A stretch of DNA of 64,000 bases. Origin: Methylosinus sp. Ce-a6. GTDB lineage: Bacteria; Pseudomonadota; Alphaproteobacteria; Rhizobiales; Beijerinckiaceae. Within the stretch, counting starts at the first letter, position 1. The number at the start of each line of letters is the position of its first letter. A model generated the notes under the pieces. It was not told where the DNA came from, made no database searches, and worked only from the letters and a program-made list of their open reading frames with translations. The position numbers and the translations under genes are program-made. This document shows, piece by piece, positions 8,163 through 17,972 of this stretch. Location: contig NZ_BGJX01000009.1 in the NCBI RefSeq assembly GCF_009811655.1, positions 1-64,000 on the forward strand. The letters run 5' to 3'.

Positions 8163-9062
8163 CTATCGCGCTGCTTTGACGCCGACGGCGCACCAGTATG
8201 GCTCGTCATCGGAAAAGACGATGTCGACAAGCCCCGCCGCAGCCATCATCGCGCGAATTTCCTCGCGTGTGAATCGTTGCTCGAGCGGCGTGCCGAACCG
8301 ATCGCGCGCATCCGTGCGCATGGTGTAGAGCCCGTAGTCTCGATAGCCATAGAGAGGCAGATTGCGCACATCGAATCCGAGCCTCTCGCCGCACCATGCG
8401 AGCCGCGCCAACGGCCAGTAGATCGTCAGCGCGATGATGTCCGTCAGGATATGTTTCATCCCGTTCGGCATCCCGCTGATCGTGGCGCGGGCGAGCTCGC
8501 TCGCCTTCCAGACGAGACGGAACCATGCGGGGCGATTGTCGAAACGATAATAGAGATAGACGAGGAACGGCGCGCCGGGCTTGAGCAGGCCGACGCAGGA
8601 CGCCATGGCCCCGGCGGTATCGGGAATATGGTGCAGCACGCCCAGCGAGTAGCCGAAATCCTGACTGCCTTCCGGCACGGGCCCGCCATCGACCGATGAA
8701 TGAATGAACGCGATATTGCCGCGATCGGCGAGGTTGCGTCGCGCAACGGCCAGCGCCTCGTTACTGGCGTCGATGCAATTGAGCTTGCCGACGTTCGGCT
8801 GCACGAGCCGCGCCCAGCGGCCGGAGCCGCAGCCCATATCGAAGCCCTCCGCGCCCGGCGGCAATCTCTCCCATGGGAAAATTTTGAAATAGCGCTCGAA
8901 AATGCGGCGTTGCTCGACATCGTCGAGCGACGATTGATCGTAGCGAGACCACTCGTCGCCGAAGCTCGCGATTGTCGCGGTATCGAGGTTGGCGCGCGGC
9001 GATGCCGCATCTTTGGCCGGCATGAAGGTCGCCCCATTCGTCAGCGAGTTCGGATCGGTCAT
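8163..9062 (-). CDS. Class I SAM-dependent methyltransferase
   Basis: ATG at 9062 is favoured because GGAG lies five bases upstream, giving 299 residues. An upstream in-frame ATG at 9131 would place 23 codons within a palindromic repeat. The SAM-binding glycine motif GFDMGCGSGRWARLV is followed by an acidic strand-2 end (NCID) and the post-motif LGVLHHIPD, as in small-molecule, ubiquinone or polysaccharide methyltransferases. The C-terminal part carries two hydrophobic stretches and an aromatic-rich YGYRDYGLYTMRTD segment. Substrate unknown. The neighbours do not indicate a pathway. Confidence 0.8.
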   Translation of the reverse strand: MTDPNSLTNGATFMPAKDAASPRANLDTATIASFGDEWSRYDQSSLDDVEQRRIFERYFKIFPWERLPPGAEGFDMGCGSGRWARLVQPNVGKLNCIDASNEALAVARRNLADRGNIAFIHSSVDGGPVPEGSQDFGYSLGVLHHIPDTAGAMASCVGLLKPGAPFLVYLYYRFDNRPAWFRLVWKASELARATISGMPNGMKHILTDIIALTIYWPLARLAWCGERLGFDVRNLPLYGYRDYGLYTMRTDARDRFGTPLEQRFTREEIRAMMAAAGLVDIVFSDDEPYWCAVGVKAAR

Positions 9063-9084
9063 AAAGGCTCCGCTTCGAGCGCGA

Positions 9085-9186
9085 GACCAGTTTCCAATCC
9101 TTTTGGATCGGAAACTGGTCACGCTTTTCATTTGGAGCGAATTCTCGTCGCTCGAACGATTCCGTTCGAGCGGAAAGCGCTCTAAT
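9085..9186. repeat. Dispersed palindromic repeat, second family
   Basis: A hairpin with 11-bp arms (GACCAGTTTCC/GGAAACTGGTC) and inner AATCC/GGAT occupies 9085-9120. It is followed by GAGCGAATTCTCGTCG, TTCGAGCGGAAAGCGCTCTAA and a small CGAACGATTCCGTTCG palindrome. An inverted, partly related copy lies at 42486-42565. It lies just upstream of the methyltransferase start. Confidence 0.7.
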
Positions 9187-9532
9187 CGAATGATCGGGTT
9201 CTGCCCGGGCGCGGCCCACGATCGCTCTGCCGCTCTCGGGATCGAATCTCGAGCTCCACCATGACGCCCTTGGGCGGCGTTCGAACCATTTCACGGCTCT
9301 CGCGCCGCTGGACTTTCGCTGGGATTTCGAGAGCCTCGCTAGCGCTTCTTCGTCTCTTTCACCTCGCCGCCATTCGCTCATGGTCGAAAGACTCATATTG
9401 AACGACGAAGCCATGTTGAAGTACGGGCAGACGCGGATAGCGCGAGCGCCATGGCGTCGATTTGGGCGCCCCGGCCGAATTGCGATACGATCCTGGCCGA
9501 GAGAGGCGCGAAGCGTCTCCCCGACGGAACGG
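9187..9532. other. Intergenic region before hupU
   Basis: No gene is supported. The hupU frame stays open upstream to 9380 but shows no family similarity there. I looked for a GG-N10-GC sigma-54 site and did not find one. This fits constitutive low expression of the sensor hydrogenase, but that is inference. Confidence 0.4.
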
Positions 9533-10552
9533 ATGATGACGACGGAGCGCGACGATTTCACTCTGCTCTGGCTGCAGGCCGGCAGCTGCGGCGGCTGCAC
9601 CATGGCGGCGCTGGAGCGCGGCGCCGCCGGCTGGTTCGAGGAGCTGCGCGGCTTCGGAATGCGCCTCCTCTGGCATCCGAGCGTCAGCGAGGAGACGGGC
9701 GAGGAGGCGCGCGCCATTCTCGCGCGCGTCGAGCGCGGCGAGGAGACGCTCGGCGCGCTCTGCATCGAGGGCTCGATCCTCCACGGTCCGGAGGGCACCG
9801 GCCTCTTCAACAAGCTTTCCGGCACCGGCCGCACCATGCTCGATTGGGCGCGCGCGCTGGCGCCGCGCGCCGATTATTGCGTCGCCGTCGGAAGTTGCGC
9901 GTCCTTCGGCGGCGTTCCCGCCGGGACGCCCGACCCGACCGACGCCAGCGGGCTGCAATTTTCCGGCGTCGATCTCGGCGGCGCGCTCGGCCCCGATTAT
10001 CGCTCGCGAAAGGGGCTGCCGGTCGTCAATGTCTCCGGCTGCGCGCCGCATCCCGGCTGGATCATGGAAACACTGCTCGCGCTTTCGCTCGGCCGCTTCA
10101 CACAGGCCGACATGGACGATTTCGGTCGGCCACGCATCTTCGCCGACCATCTCGCCCATCACGGCTGCAGCCGCAACGAATTCTACGAGTTCAAGGCGAG
10201 CGCGGAGGATTTCTCCGAGCGCGGCTGCCTGATGGAGCATCTGGGCTGCAAGGCGACGCAGGCGGTGGGCGACTGCAATCAGCGCGCCTGGAACGGCGGC
10301 GGCTCCTGCACGCAGGCGGGCTCGACCTGCATCGCCTGCACCTCGCCGGGCTTCGAGGCGACGCGCGGCTTCCATCGCACGCCCAAGATCGGCGGCATTC
10401 CTGTCGGCCTGCCGCTCGACATGCCCAAGGCCTGGTTCGTCGCCCTCGCCGCCCTCTCCAAATCGGCGACGCCGAAGCGCGTGCGCGAGAATGCGCGCAG
10501 CGATCGCGTCGCGCGCGCGCCGACGCCCGGCGCCGAGAAGAAGAAGCCATGA
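9533..10552 (+). CDS. hupU: Regulatory (H2-sensing) hydrogenase small subunit HupU/HoxB
   Basis: From ATG 9533 (or the adjacent 9536) the product is 339 residues. It has the hydrogenase small-subunit iron-sulfur Cys pattern: AGSCGGCTMAAL near the N-terminus, SGCAPHPGW, HHGCSRNEFYEF and the CIACTSPGF region. It has no Tat signal and no C-terminal membrane helix, as expected for the cytoplasmic H2-sensing hydrogenase rather than the energy-conserving one. It pairs with HupV, whose ATG overlaps this stop (ATGA). In Bradyrhizobium, Rhodobacter and Cupriavidus the HupUV/HoxBC sensor controls the HupT/HoxJ kinase, and the matching kinase is encoded at the far end of this locus. Confidence 0.93.
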   Translation: MMTTERDDFTLLWLQAGSCGGCTMAALERGAAGWFEELRGFGMRLLWHPSVSEETGEEARAILARVERGEETLGALCIEGSILHGPEGTGLFNKLSGTGRTMLDWARALAPRADYCVAVGSCASFGGVPAGTPDPTDASGLQFSGVDLGGALGPDYRSRKGLPVVNVSGCAPHPGWIMETLLALSLGRFTQADMDDFGRPRIFADHLAHHGCSRNEFYEFKASAEDFSERGCLMEHLGCKATQAVGDCNQRAWNGGGSCTQAGSTCIACTSPGFEATRGFHRTPKIGGIPVGLPLDMPKAWFVALAALSKSATPKRVRENARSDRVARAPTPGAEKKKP

Positions 10553-12000
10553 GCCGCATCGTCGTCGGGCCGTTCAATCGCGTCGAGGGCGACCTCGAGG
10601 TGACTCTCGACGTCGAGGACGGAGTGGTGCGCGAGGCGCGCGTCTCGGCCTCGCTCTATCGCGGCTTCGAGCAATTGCTGCTCGGCCGTCCGGCCGCGGA
10701 CGCGCTGGCGATCGCCCCGCGCATCTGCGGCATTTGCTCGGTCTCGCAATCGCTGGCCGCCGCCGCCGTTCTGCGCGCCGCCCAGCGGCTCGAACCTGCG
10801 CCGAACGGGCTGCTCGCCACCGATATCGCCCATGCGGCCGAGAATATCGCCGACCATCTGACGCATTTCTACGTCTTCTTCATGCCGGATTTCGCCCGCG
10901 CCGCCTATGCGGGACGGCGCTGGCATGAGGCTACGCAGGCGCGCTTCAAAGCCGTCTCCGGCGCGGCGCTGCGCGAGGCGCTGCCGGCCCGCGCGCGGCT
11001 GCTGGAAACGATGGGGCTCATCGCCGGCAAATGGCCGCACAGCCTCGCCTTCCGCCCGGGCGGCGTCACAAGGGCGCTGGCGCTCGGCGAAGAGATGCGT
11101 CTCCTCGCCCTCATCGTGGATTTCCGCGCCTTCCTCGAGCGCGCGCTCTTTTCCGCCCCGCTCGATGCGGCGATCGAACTGTCCTCGGCGCGAGAGCTCG
11201 ATCGCTTCGCGGAGGGCGCCGGCGCGGCGGGGGATTTCGCCGCCTTCATCCGCATCGCCCGCGATCTCGCCCTCGAGGAGATGGGGCGCGGCCCCGGCCC
11301 GCTGCTCTGCGCCGGCGCCTATCTCGGCCCGCGGGGCCATCGCTTTCCCGCGGGCCTTCTCGACACGGCGACCGGCCTGTTGCGCGAGCCTTTGCTCTCC
11401 CGGGTCGAGGAGGATGTCTCGCACGCCTATATGCGCGATACCGCCGCCGATCCAGCCCGCGCCGAGACGCTGCCCGACATCCGCCGCGCGGGAGCCTATA
11501 GTTTCGCCAAGGCGCCGCGGCTCGAGGGGCGCGCCGTCGAGGTCGGCGCGCTGGCGCGCCAGGCCGTCGCCGGCCATCCGCTGATCCGCGATCTGCTGGC
11601 GAACGGCGGCGCCTCCAATGTCTTCGCCCGCGTCGTCGCGCGGGTTCTGGAAGTCGCGCTGCTGACGAAGGCGATGGAGGACTGGACGCGCGCGCTGCGG
11701 CCGGGCGAGCCCTATTGCGTCGCCGACGCGCCGCTCGCCGACGGCGCCGTCGCCGGCTTCGTCGAGGCGGCGCGCGGGACGCTCGGACATTGGGCGAGTT
11801 TTCGGAACGGGCAGATCGAGCGCTATCAGATCGTCGCGCCGACGACGTGGAATTTCTCCCCGCGCGACGCCGCCGGCAATCCCGGTCCGCTCGAGCAGGC
11901 GCTCGCGGGCCTCGAGGTCGGCGAGGAGGGCGCGACCAATGTCGCGGTGCAGCATATCGTGCGCTCCTTCGATCCCTGCATGGTCTGCACGGCGCATTGA
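10549..12000 (+). CDS. hupV: Regulatory hydrogenase large subunit HupV/HoxC
   Basis: The product has 483 residues and carries both [NiFe]-ligand motifs: RICGIC near the N-terminus and DPCMVC at the very end. The chain stops at CTAH, so it lacks the C-terminal peptide that a maturation protease removes from uptake enzymes. That is characteristic of the sensor class. The start overlaps the hupU stop by four bases (ATGA), implying translational coupling and 1:1 synthesis. With HupU it should form the cytoplasmic H2 receptor that controls HupT and, through HoxA, the hupSLC promoter. Confidence 0.93.
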   Translation: MSRIVVGPFNRVEGDLEVTLDVEDGVVREARVSASLYRGFEQLLLGRPAADALAIAPRICGICSVSQSLAAAAVLRAAQRLEPAPNGLLATDIAHAAENIADHLTHFYVFFMPDFARAAYAGRRWHEATQARFKAVSGAALREALPARARLLETMGLIAGKWPHSLAFRPGGVTRALALGEEMRLLALIVDFRAFLERALFSAPLDAAIELSSARELDRFAEGAGAAGDFAAFIRIARDLALEEMGRGPGPLLCAGAYLGPRGHRFPAGLLDTATGLLREPLLSRVEEDVSHAYMRDTAADPARAETLPDIRRAGAYSFAKAPRLEGRAVEVGALARQAVAGHPLIRDLLANGGASNVFARVVARVLEVALLTKAMEDWTRALRPGEPYCVADAPLADGAVAGFVEAARGTLGHWASFRNGQIERYQIVAPTTWNFSPRDAAGNPGPLEQALAGLEVGEEGATNVAVQHIVRSFDPCMVCTAH

Positions 12001-12114
12001 CTGTCTAGAGTCTTTCCGCGCCTGGAAAGCGGCTTCCTGCCGCCCGCCCCTCCACATCCGAAGAAACCCGTCGCAATCGCCTCATAATCTGGAAAAATTC
12101 TCCACTTCCCGCTT

Positions 12115-12132
12115 CTGGCCTGCAACTTGCGC
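12115..12132 (+). promoter_or_regulatory. Sigma-54 (-24/-12) promoter of hupSLC
   Basis: The sequence CTGGCCTGCAACTTGCG has GG at 12117-12118 and GC at 12129-12130 with exactly ten bases between, plus TTGC at the -12 element. The hupS ATG is about 60 bases downstream. An NtrC-type activator (HoxA) with the sigma-54-contacting GAFTGA loop is encoded in the same locus, which supports the call. Confidence 0.8.
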
Positions 12133-12192
12133 CACTTAGGCCAAGCGGCGCCGTCGCGCGAATGCCGCATTGCACAAAGGCAGGGAAGGGAA

Positions 12193-13266
12193 ATGGCCGC
12201 CATCGAAACCTTCTACGACGTCATTCGCCGTCAGGGCGTCACGCGCCGCAGCTTCACGAAATTCTGCTCGCTCACCGCCGCGAGCCTCGGTCTCGGTCAG
12301 ACCGCCGCCATGCAGATGGCGCATGCGCTGGAGACCAATCCGCGCATTCCGGTGATCTGGATGCACGGGCTCGAATGCACCTGCTGCTCGGAGAGCTTCA
12401 TTCGCTCGGCGCATCCGCTGGCCAAGGACGTCGTGCTGTCGATGATCTCGCTCGACTATGACGACACGATCATGGCGGCCGCCGGCCATCAGGCCGAGGC
12501 GATCCTCGAGGAGACGAAGGAAAAGTACAAGGGCAAATATATTCTCGCCGTCGAGGGCAATCCGCCGCTGAACGAGGGCGGCATGTTCTGCATCGACGGC
12601 GGCAAGCCCTTCGTCGAGAAGCTGAAATGGATGGCCGAGGACGCGATGGCGATCATCGCCTGGGGCGCCTGCGCCTCCTGGGGCTGCGTGCAGGCGGCCA
12701 AGCCCAATCCGACGCAGGCGACGCCGATCGACAAGGTCATCAAGGACAAGCCGATCATCAAGGTGCCGGGCTGTCCGCCCATCGCCGAGGTGATGACCGG
12801 CGTCGTCACTTACGTCACCACTTTCGGCAAGCTGCCCGAGCTCGACCGCCAGGGCCGGCCGAAAATGTTCTACTCGCAGCGCATCCACGACAAATGCTAT
12901 CGCCGCCCGCATTTCGACGCCGGCCAGTTCGTCGAGGAATGGGACGACGAGGCGGCGCGCAAGGGCCATTGCCTCTATAAGATGGGCTGCAAGGGCCCGA
13001 CCACCTACAACGCCTGCTCCACCGTGCGCTGGAACGGCGGCGTCTCCTTCCCCATTCAGTCCGGCCATGGCTGCATCGGCTGCTCGGAGGAGGATTTCTG
13101 GGACAAGGGCTCCTTCTACGATCGCCTGACCAAGATCCAGCAATTCGGCATAGAGCATAACGCCGATGAGGTCGGCCTCGCCGCCGCCGCGGTCGTCGGC
13201 GGCGCCGTCGCCGTCCATGCGGGCGTGACCGCCGTGAAACGCATCACGGCGAAGCACGAAGGGTGA
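12193..13266 (+). CDS. hupS: Uptake [NiFe]-hydrogenase small subunit
   Basis: The start at 12193 follows GGGAAGGG. The 357-residue precursor has a twin-arginine signal (TRRSFTKF, Arg18-Arg19) ending near MAHA, the iron-sulfur Cys set and a C-terminal hydrophobic helix that anchors it to the cytoplasmic membrane. The proximal cluster region reads CTCC (Cys62, 64, 65), and a further Cys133 lies in GGMFCIDGG. These two supernumerary Cys match those of the oxygen-tolerant membrane-bound enzyme of Cupriavidus, which holds a 4Fe-3S cluster. The protein passes H2-derived electrons to HupC and quinones from the periplasmic side. It is preceded by a sigma-54 promoter and separated from hupL by a 200-bp repeat region. 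Confidence 0.97.
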   Translation: MAAIETFYDVIRRQGVTRRSFTKFCSLTAASLGLGQTAAMQMAHALETNPRIPVIWMHGLECTCCSESFIRSAHPLAKDVVLSMISLDYDDTIMAAAGHQAEAILEETKEKYKGKYILAVEGNPPLNEGGMFCIDGGKPFVEKLKWMAEDAMAIIAWGACASWGCVQAAKPNPTQATPIDKVIKDKPIIKVPGCPPIAEVMTGVVTYVTTFGKLPELDRQGRPKMFYSQRIHDKCYRRPHFDAGQFVEEWDDEAARKGHCLYKMGCKGPTTYNACSTVRWNGGVSFPIQSGHGCIGCSEEDFWDKGSFYDRLTKIQQFGIEHNADEVGLAAAAVVGGAVAVHAGVTAVKRITAKHEG

Positions 13267-13290
13267 GGAGCAAAAGCGGGCGCCCCCTCG

Positions 13291-13414
13291 CCCTCATGCC
13301 GAGGAGCCCGCGCAGCGGGCGTCTCGAAGCACGAGGGCGAGGCTCCAGAGGGCGCGCCTGACGGCTCCCTCGTCCTTCGAGACGCGGCCTGCCGCCGCTC
13401 CTCGGGATGAGGGA
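13291..13414. repeat. Inverted pair of dispersed repeats between hupS and hupL
   Basis: Two related arms face each other. The first (13291-13339) reads CCCTCATGCCGAGGAGC ... CGTCTCGAAGCACGAGGG. The second (13366-13414) is the diverged reverse complement, CCCTCGTCCTTCGAGACGCG ... GAGGAGCGGC when read on the respective strands. Each arm is itself partly palindromic (CCCGCGCAGCGGG). The pair would fold into a large RNA hairpin between the two structural genes. Confidence 0.75.
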
Positions 13415-13469
13415 GCCTTCGTCAGTCACCCTGAACACGAAAAACAAACGCCGCCGAGGAAACGCGATC

Positions 13470-15260
<1,791 letters not shown>

Positions 15261-15273
15261 CGGAGACGAGATC

Positions 15274-15999
15274 ATGACCGAGGCGACGCAAGTCCATGGC
15301 GTGCTCGACAGCCACGGCGAGAAGGCCGCCGAGCTGCAGAGCGTCTATGTCTATGAGGCGCCGGTGCGGCTTTGGCACTGGATCAATGCGGCGGCGATCG
15401 TCGTGCTGGCGACGACGGGCTATTTCATCGCCTCGCCATTGCCTTCGACCCCCGGCGAAGCGAGCTCCCAATATCTGATGGGCTATATTCGCTTCGCCCA
15501 TTTCTCGGCGGGCTATGTGCTCGCCGTGGCGCTGCTGATGCGCCTCTATTGGGCCCTCGTCGGCAACGACCACGCAAGGCAGATATTCTATCTGCCGGTG
15601 TGGGATCGCAAATGGCTGTGGGGCGTGCTCTATGAGGCGCGCTGGTATTCCTTCCTGGTGAAGCAGCCGAAGAAATACATCGGCCATAATCCGCTCGGCC
15701 ATCTGGTGATGCATCTCTTCATGCTGAACCTGGCGTTTCTGGTGGTGACGGGCTTCGCGCTCTATTCCGAAGGCGCGGGCCGCGACAGCTGGCAGCATGA
15801 GCTGTTCGGCTGGGTGTTCTGGATCTGGCCCAACAGCCAGGATGTCCACACCTGGCATCATCTCGCCATGTGGGGCGTCATCCTCTTCGTGATCATCCAC
15901 ATCTACACGGCCGTGCGCGAGGACATCGTCTCCCGCCAGAGCCTCATCTCCTCGATGATCTCCGGCGAGCGCGTGTTCCGCGACGAGGCCGACAAGTGA
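15274..15999 (+). CDS. hupC: Hydrogenase b-type cytochrome subunit
   Basis: This 241-residue integral membrane protein has four hydrophobic segments and His residues positioned as haem ligands (for example RLWHWIN, IRFAHFSAGY, HTWHHLAMWG and VIIHIYTAVRED). It links the HupSL dimer to the quinone pool. It begins 13 bases after the hupL stop, so hupL and hupC are evidently co-transcribed. A dispersed repeat follows before hupD. Confidence 0.95.
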   Translation: MTEATQVHGVLDSHGEKAAELQSVYVYEAPVRLWHWINAAAIVVLATTGYFIASPLPSTPGEASSQYLMGYIRFAHFSAGYVLAVALLMRLYWALVGNDHARQIFYLPVWDRKWLWGVLYEARWYSFLVKQPKKYIGHNPLGHLVMHLFMLNLAFLVVTGFALYSEGAGRDSWQHELFGWVFWIWPNSQDVHTWHHLAMWGVILFVIIHIYTAVREDIVSRQSLISSMISGERVFRDEADK

Positions 16000-16037
16000 G
16001 CGGCGTCGTCGCAGGAGCAACTTCGAGGGTTCTCCCT

Positions 16038-16158
16038 TCGACTCTGGATCGCTTCGCTGCGCTCGCGATGACGGCCGTCATTGCGAGGAGCGAAGCGACG
16101 AAGCAATCCAGAGTCGCGTAGTGGCCCTCGGATCGCTTCGCTCCGCTCGCGATGACGA
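16038..16158. repeat. Cluster of GAGCGAAGCGACGAAGC-type repeats
   Basis: Alternating orientations of the same element occur: CTCTGGATCGCTTCGCTGCG, then GAGGAGCGAAGCGACGAAGC with AATCCAGAGTC, then a third partial copy. The same family recurs at 58493-58571. It lies between hupC and hupD and can form long hairpins. Confidence 0.85.
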
Positions 16159-16168
16159 AGGAGGCGCC

Positions 16169-16750
16169 ATGCGCACTCTCATTCTCGGCATAGGCAATAT
16201 TCTCTGGGCGGATGAAGGCTTCGGCGTGCGCGCCGTCGAGGAGTTCCACGCGCGCTATGAGACGGGCGCAGATGTGACCGTGCTCGACGGCGGCACGCAG
16301 GGCCTCTATCTGGTGCAATTCGTCGAGGCCTGCGACCAGTTGCTCGTCTTCGACGCCATCGACTACGGTCTCGAGCCCGGGACCTTGCGCATCGTGCGCG
16401 ACGGCGAGGTTCCGCGCTTCATGGGCGCGAAGAAGATGAGCCTGCATCAGACCGGCTTTCAGGAGGTGCTCTCGGCCGCCGATCTGCTCGGCCGCTATCC
16501 CTCCCGCCTCGCGCTGATCGGCTGCCAGCCGCAGGATCTCGAGAACTGGGGCGGCCCGCTGACCGCGCCCGTCGCCGCGGCCGTCGAGCCGGCGCTCGCC
16601 GCCGCTGTCGATACGCTGGTGGAATGGGGCGTCGAGCTGCGCCCGCGCGCGGCAAGCGCCGAGACCTTCCCGCGCCTGCTCGCGCATGACCTCGACCATG
16701 ACGCCTATGAGAGGCGCCTCCGCGGCGCCGAAGAGGAGACGAGACCATGA
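16169..16750 (+). CDS. hupD: Hydrogenase maturation endopeptidase HupD
   Basis: The ATG at 16169 follows AAGGAGG. The 193-residue product begins MRTLILGIGNILWADEGFGV, the signature of the HupD/HyaD/HybD protease family, and retains the acidic residues and the His (KMSLHQTG) that bind nickel during substrate recognition. It should clip the 15-residue C-terminal tail of HupL after cofactor insertion. The next gene overlaps its stop by four bases. Confidence 0.94.
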   Translation: MRTLILGIGNILWADEGFGVRAVEEFHARYETGADVTVLDGGTQGLYLVQFVEACDQLLVFDAIDYGLEPGTLRIVRDGEVPRFMGAKKMSLHQTGFQEVLSAADLLGRYPSRLALIGCQPQDLENWGGPLTAPVAAAVEPALAAAVDTLVEWGVELRPRAASAETFPRLLAHDLDHDAYERRLRGAEEETRP

Positions 16751-16983
16751 AAACGATCCGCTTCGCGGCCTGCGCCGCAGCCTGCCTGCTTCCGGCGACC
16801 GCCATGGCCCATCCCGGCCTGCATCCGAACGATCTCGCCTTCGATATCGCGCATATCTTCACGGAGCCGGATCATCTGCTGACCATGGCCGTGGCGCTCG
16901 GCTGGGGCGCGATGCTGGTCGCCGTGGGCTTCTGGTTCAAGCCTTGGCGCGCAACGTCTTGGCGCGCCTCCTCCTGGCGCTGA
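16747..16983 (+). CDS. HupE/UreJ-like mini membrane protein (78 aa)
   Basis: A Sec-like signal (MKTIRFAACAAACLLPATAMA) is followed by HPGLHPND and one transmembrane segment. The stretch HIFTEPDHLLTMAVALGWGA resembles the first helix of HupE nickel transporters, which carry an HP...DHLLAM-type motif. Full HupE/UreJ proteins have about 190 residues and six or more helices, so this is either a reduced relative or a remnant. The C-terminus is Trp/Arg/Ser-rich. The start overlaps the hupD stop (ATGA), and hupF begins 14 bases later, so it is embedded in the maturation operon. A periplasmic nickel-related or HupSL-related role is inference. Confidence 0.7.
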   Translation: MKTIRFAACAAACLLPATAMAHPGLHPNDLAFDIAHIFTEPDHLLTMAVALGWGAMLVAVGFWFKPWRATSWRASSWR

Positions 16984-16996
16984 CGGATGTAAGGCC

Positions 16997-17290
16997 ATGT
17001 GCGTCGGCTTTCCCATGACCGTCGTCGAAGGCGACGCTTTCGAGGCGCTCTGCGACTGCCGGGGCGAGCGGCATAGCGTGTCCATGGCGCTGGTCGGCGC
17101 GCAGCCCGCCGGAACGAAAGTGCTGGTGCATGTCGGCTCGGCCGTCCGCGTGTTGGACCCGCTCGAAGCGGCGCAGATCGACGACGCGCTCGACGCGGTG
17201 GAAAAGGCGCTCGCCGGAGAGAATGTCGATCACCTTTTCGCCGATCTCGTCGACCGCGAGCCGGAGCTGCCGGAGTTTCTGAGAAAATAG
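16997..17290 (+). CDS. hupF: Hydrogenase chaperone HupF (HypC-like)
   Basis: This 97-residue protein starts MCVGFPM; the Cys2 next to the initiator Met is the defining feature of the HypC/HupF family. The family binds HypD and the large-subunit precursor during Fe(CN)2CO delivery. HupF is the longer paralogue, with an acidic C-terminal extension (ELPEFLRK), found with O2-tolerant enzymes, where it protects the HupL precursor under air. An AAGG ribosome site precedes it. HypC is encoded separately at 24240. Confidence 0.92.
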   Translation: MCVGFPMTVVEGDAFEALCDCRGERHSVSMALVGAQPAGTKVLVHVGSAVRVLDPLEAAQIDDALDAVEKALAGENVDHLFADLVDREPELPEFLRK

Positions 17291-17438
17291 CCCGCACTGG
17301 AAGGCTTGTCTGGAAATGGATAGCATCTTTCCAGGCGTCTATCGCCGATGCCAATTCTCCGTCTGGAAAGCCGCTTTCGACTCAGTCTTCTAGCTTGGCG
17401 CCTCGGCCTCCCGCCGCTGGCATGGCGCTTGCGGCTCT

Positions 17439-17500
17439 TTAGAGCGTTTCCAGCCGAAGTGGACGCCGGTTCGGCGTCCGGAAACGCGTCAAAACGAAAG
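17439..17500. repeat. Composite palindromic repeat part B, inverted copy 3
   Basis: TAGAGCGTTTCCAGCCGAAG through GGACGCCGGTTCGGCGTCC to GGAAACGCGTC is the reverse complement of part B of copy 1. Diverged hairpin-like sequence with repeated CTGGAAA/TTTCCAG precedes it (17300-17395). It occupies the gap between hupF and hupG. Confidence 0.8.
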
Positions 17501-17531
17501 ACCCTGGGGAAAACAAAAAAGGGAGAATCGC

Positions 17532-17972
17532 ATGTCCGGCGCGCTGCAGCAGTCGCTGAGCGAAAAGACCGGCCTCGCGCTGCTGGACGCCGACACGATC
17601 GACGCCTTTCTCGCGCCGCGGCCTGGACAGCCCGCGCATACGCTGCTGTTCTTCGGCGGCGATGCGCAGCAGCGCAGCGAAAGCCATGATGTGGCGATCA
17701 TTTTTCCGCAGCTGATCCAAGCCTTCGCCGGGCGGCTGCGCGCCGCCATCGTCGCGCCCGCGGCCGAGAAGACGCTGGAGGGGCGCTTCAGCGTCTGCGT
17801 CTATCCGAGCCTCGTCGTGACCTATGGGCGCGAGACGCTCGGCGTGCTGCCGAAAGTCTATGACTGGGCGGATTATCTCTCGCGGATCGACGCGCTGCTT
17901 CAATTGCAGACGCCGCCGGCGAAAGAGCCGCGCGTGCGCATCACCTTCACGGAAGGGGAAACGAGTTCATGA
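17532..17972 (+). CDS. hupG: Hydrogenase assembly chaperone HupG (HyaE-like)
   Basis: The product has 146 residues with a thioredoxin-like fold but no CXXC (an R/YPSLVVTYGRETLGVLPKVYDW segment occupies the usual end). This is typical of the HyaE/HupG family, which binds the Tat signal of the small-subunit precursor. AAGGGAG lies before the ATG. Its stop overlaps the hupH start (ATGA). It is the first gene after the repeat-bearing gap. Confidence 0.88.
   Translation: MSGALQQSLSEKTGLALLDADTIDAFLAPRPGQPAHTLLFFGGDAQQRSESHDVAIIFPQLIQAFAGRLRAAIVAPAAEKTLEGRFSVCVYPSLVVTYGRETLGVLPKVYDWADYLSRIDALLQLQTPPAKEPRVRITFTEGETSS

Noticed and set aside
9220..9360. Short leftward open frame of about 60 codons before hupU
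   Set aside because: Arg/Ser/Glu-rich translation without start signal or similarity; probably chance in GC-rich DNA.
9380..9532. N-terminal extension of HupU
   Set aside because: The open frame continues upstream of 9533 but the residues do not resemble any hydrogenase small subunit, and sensor subunits lack a leader.
16038..16158. Insertion sequence
   Set aside because: No transposase, target duplication or terminal inverted repeats; it is a short dispersed repeat also found at 58.5 kb.
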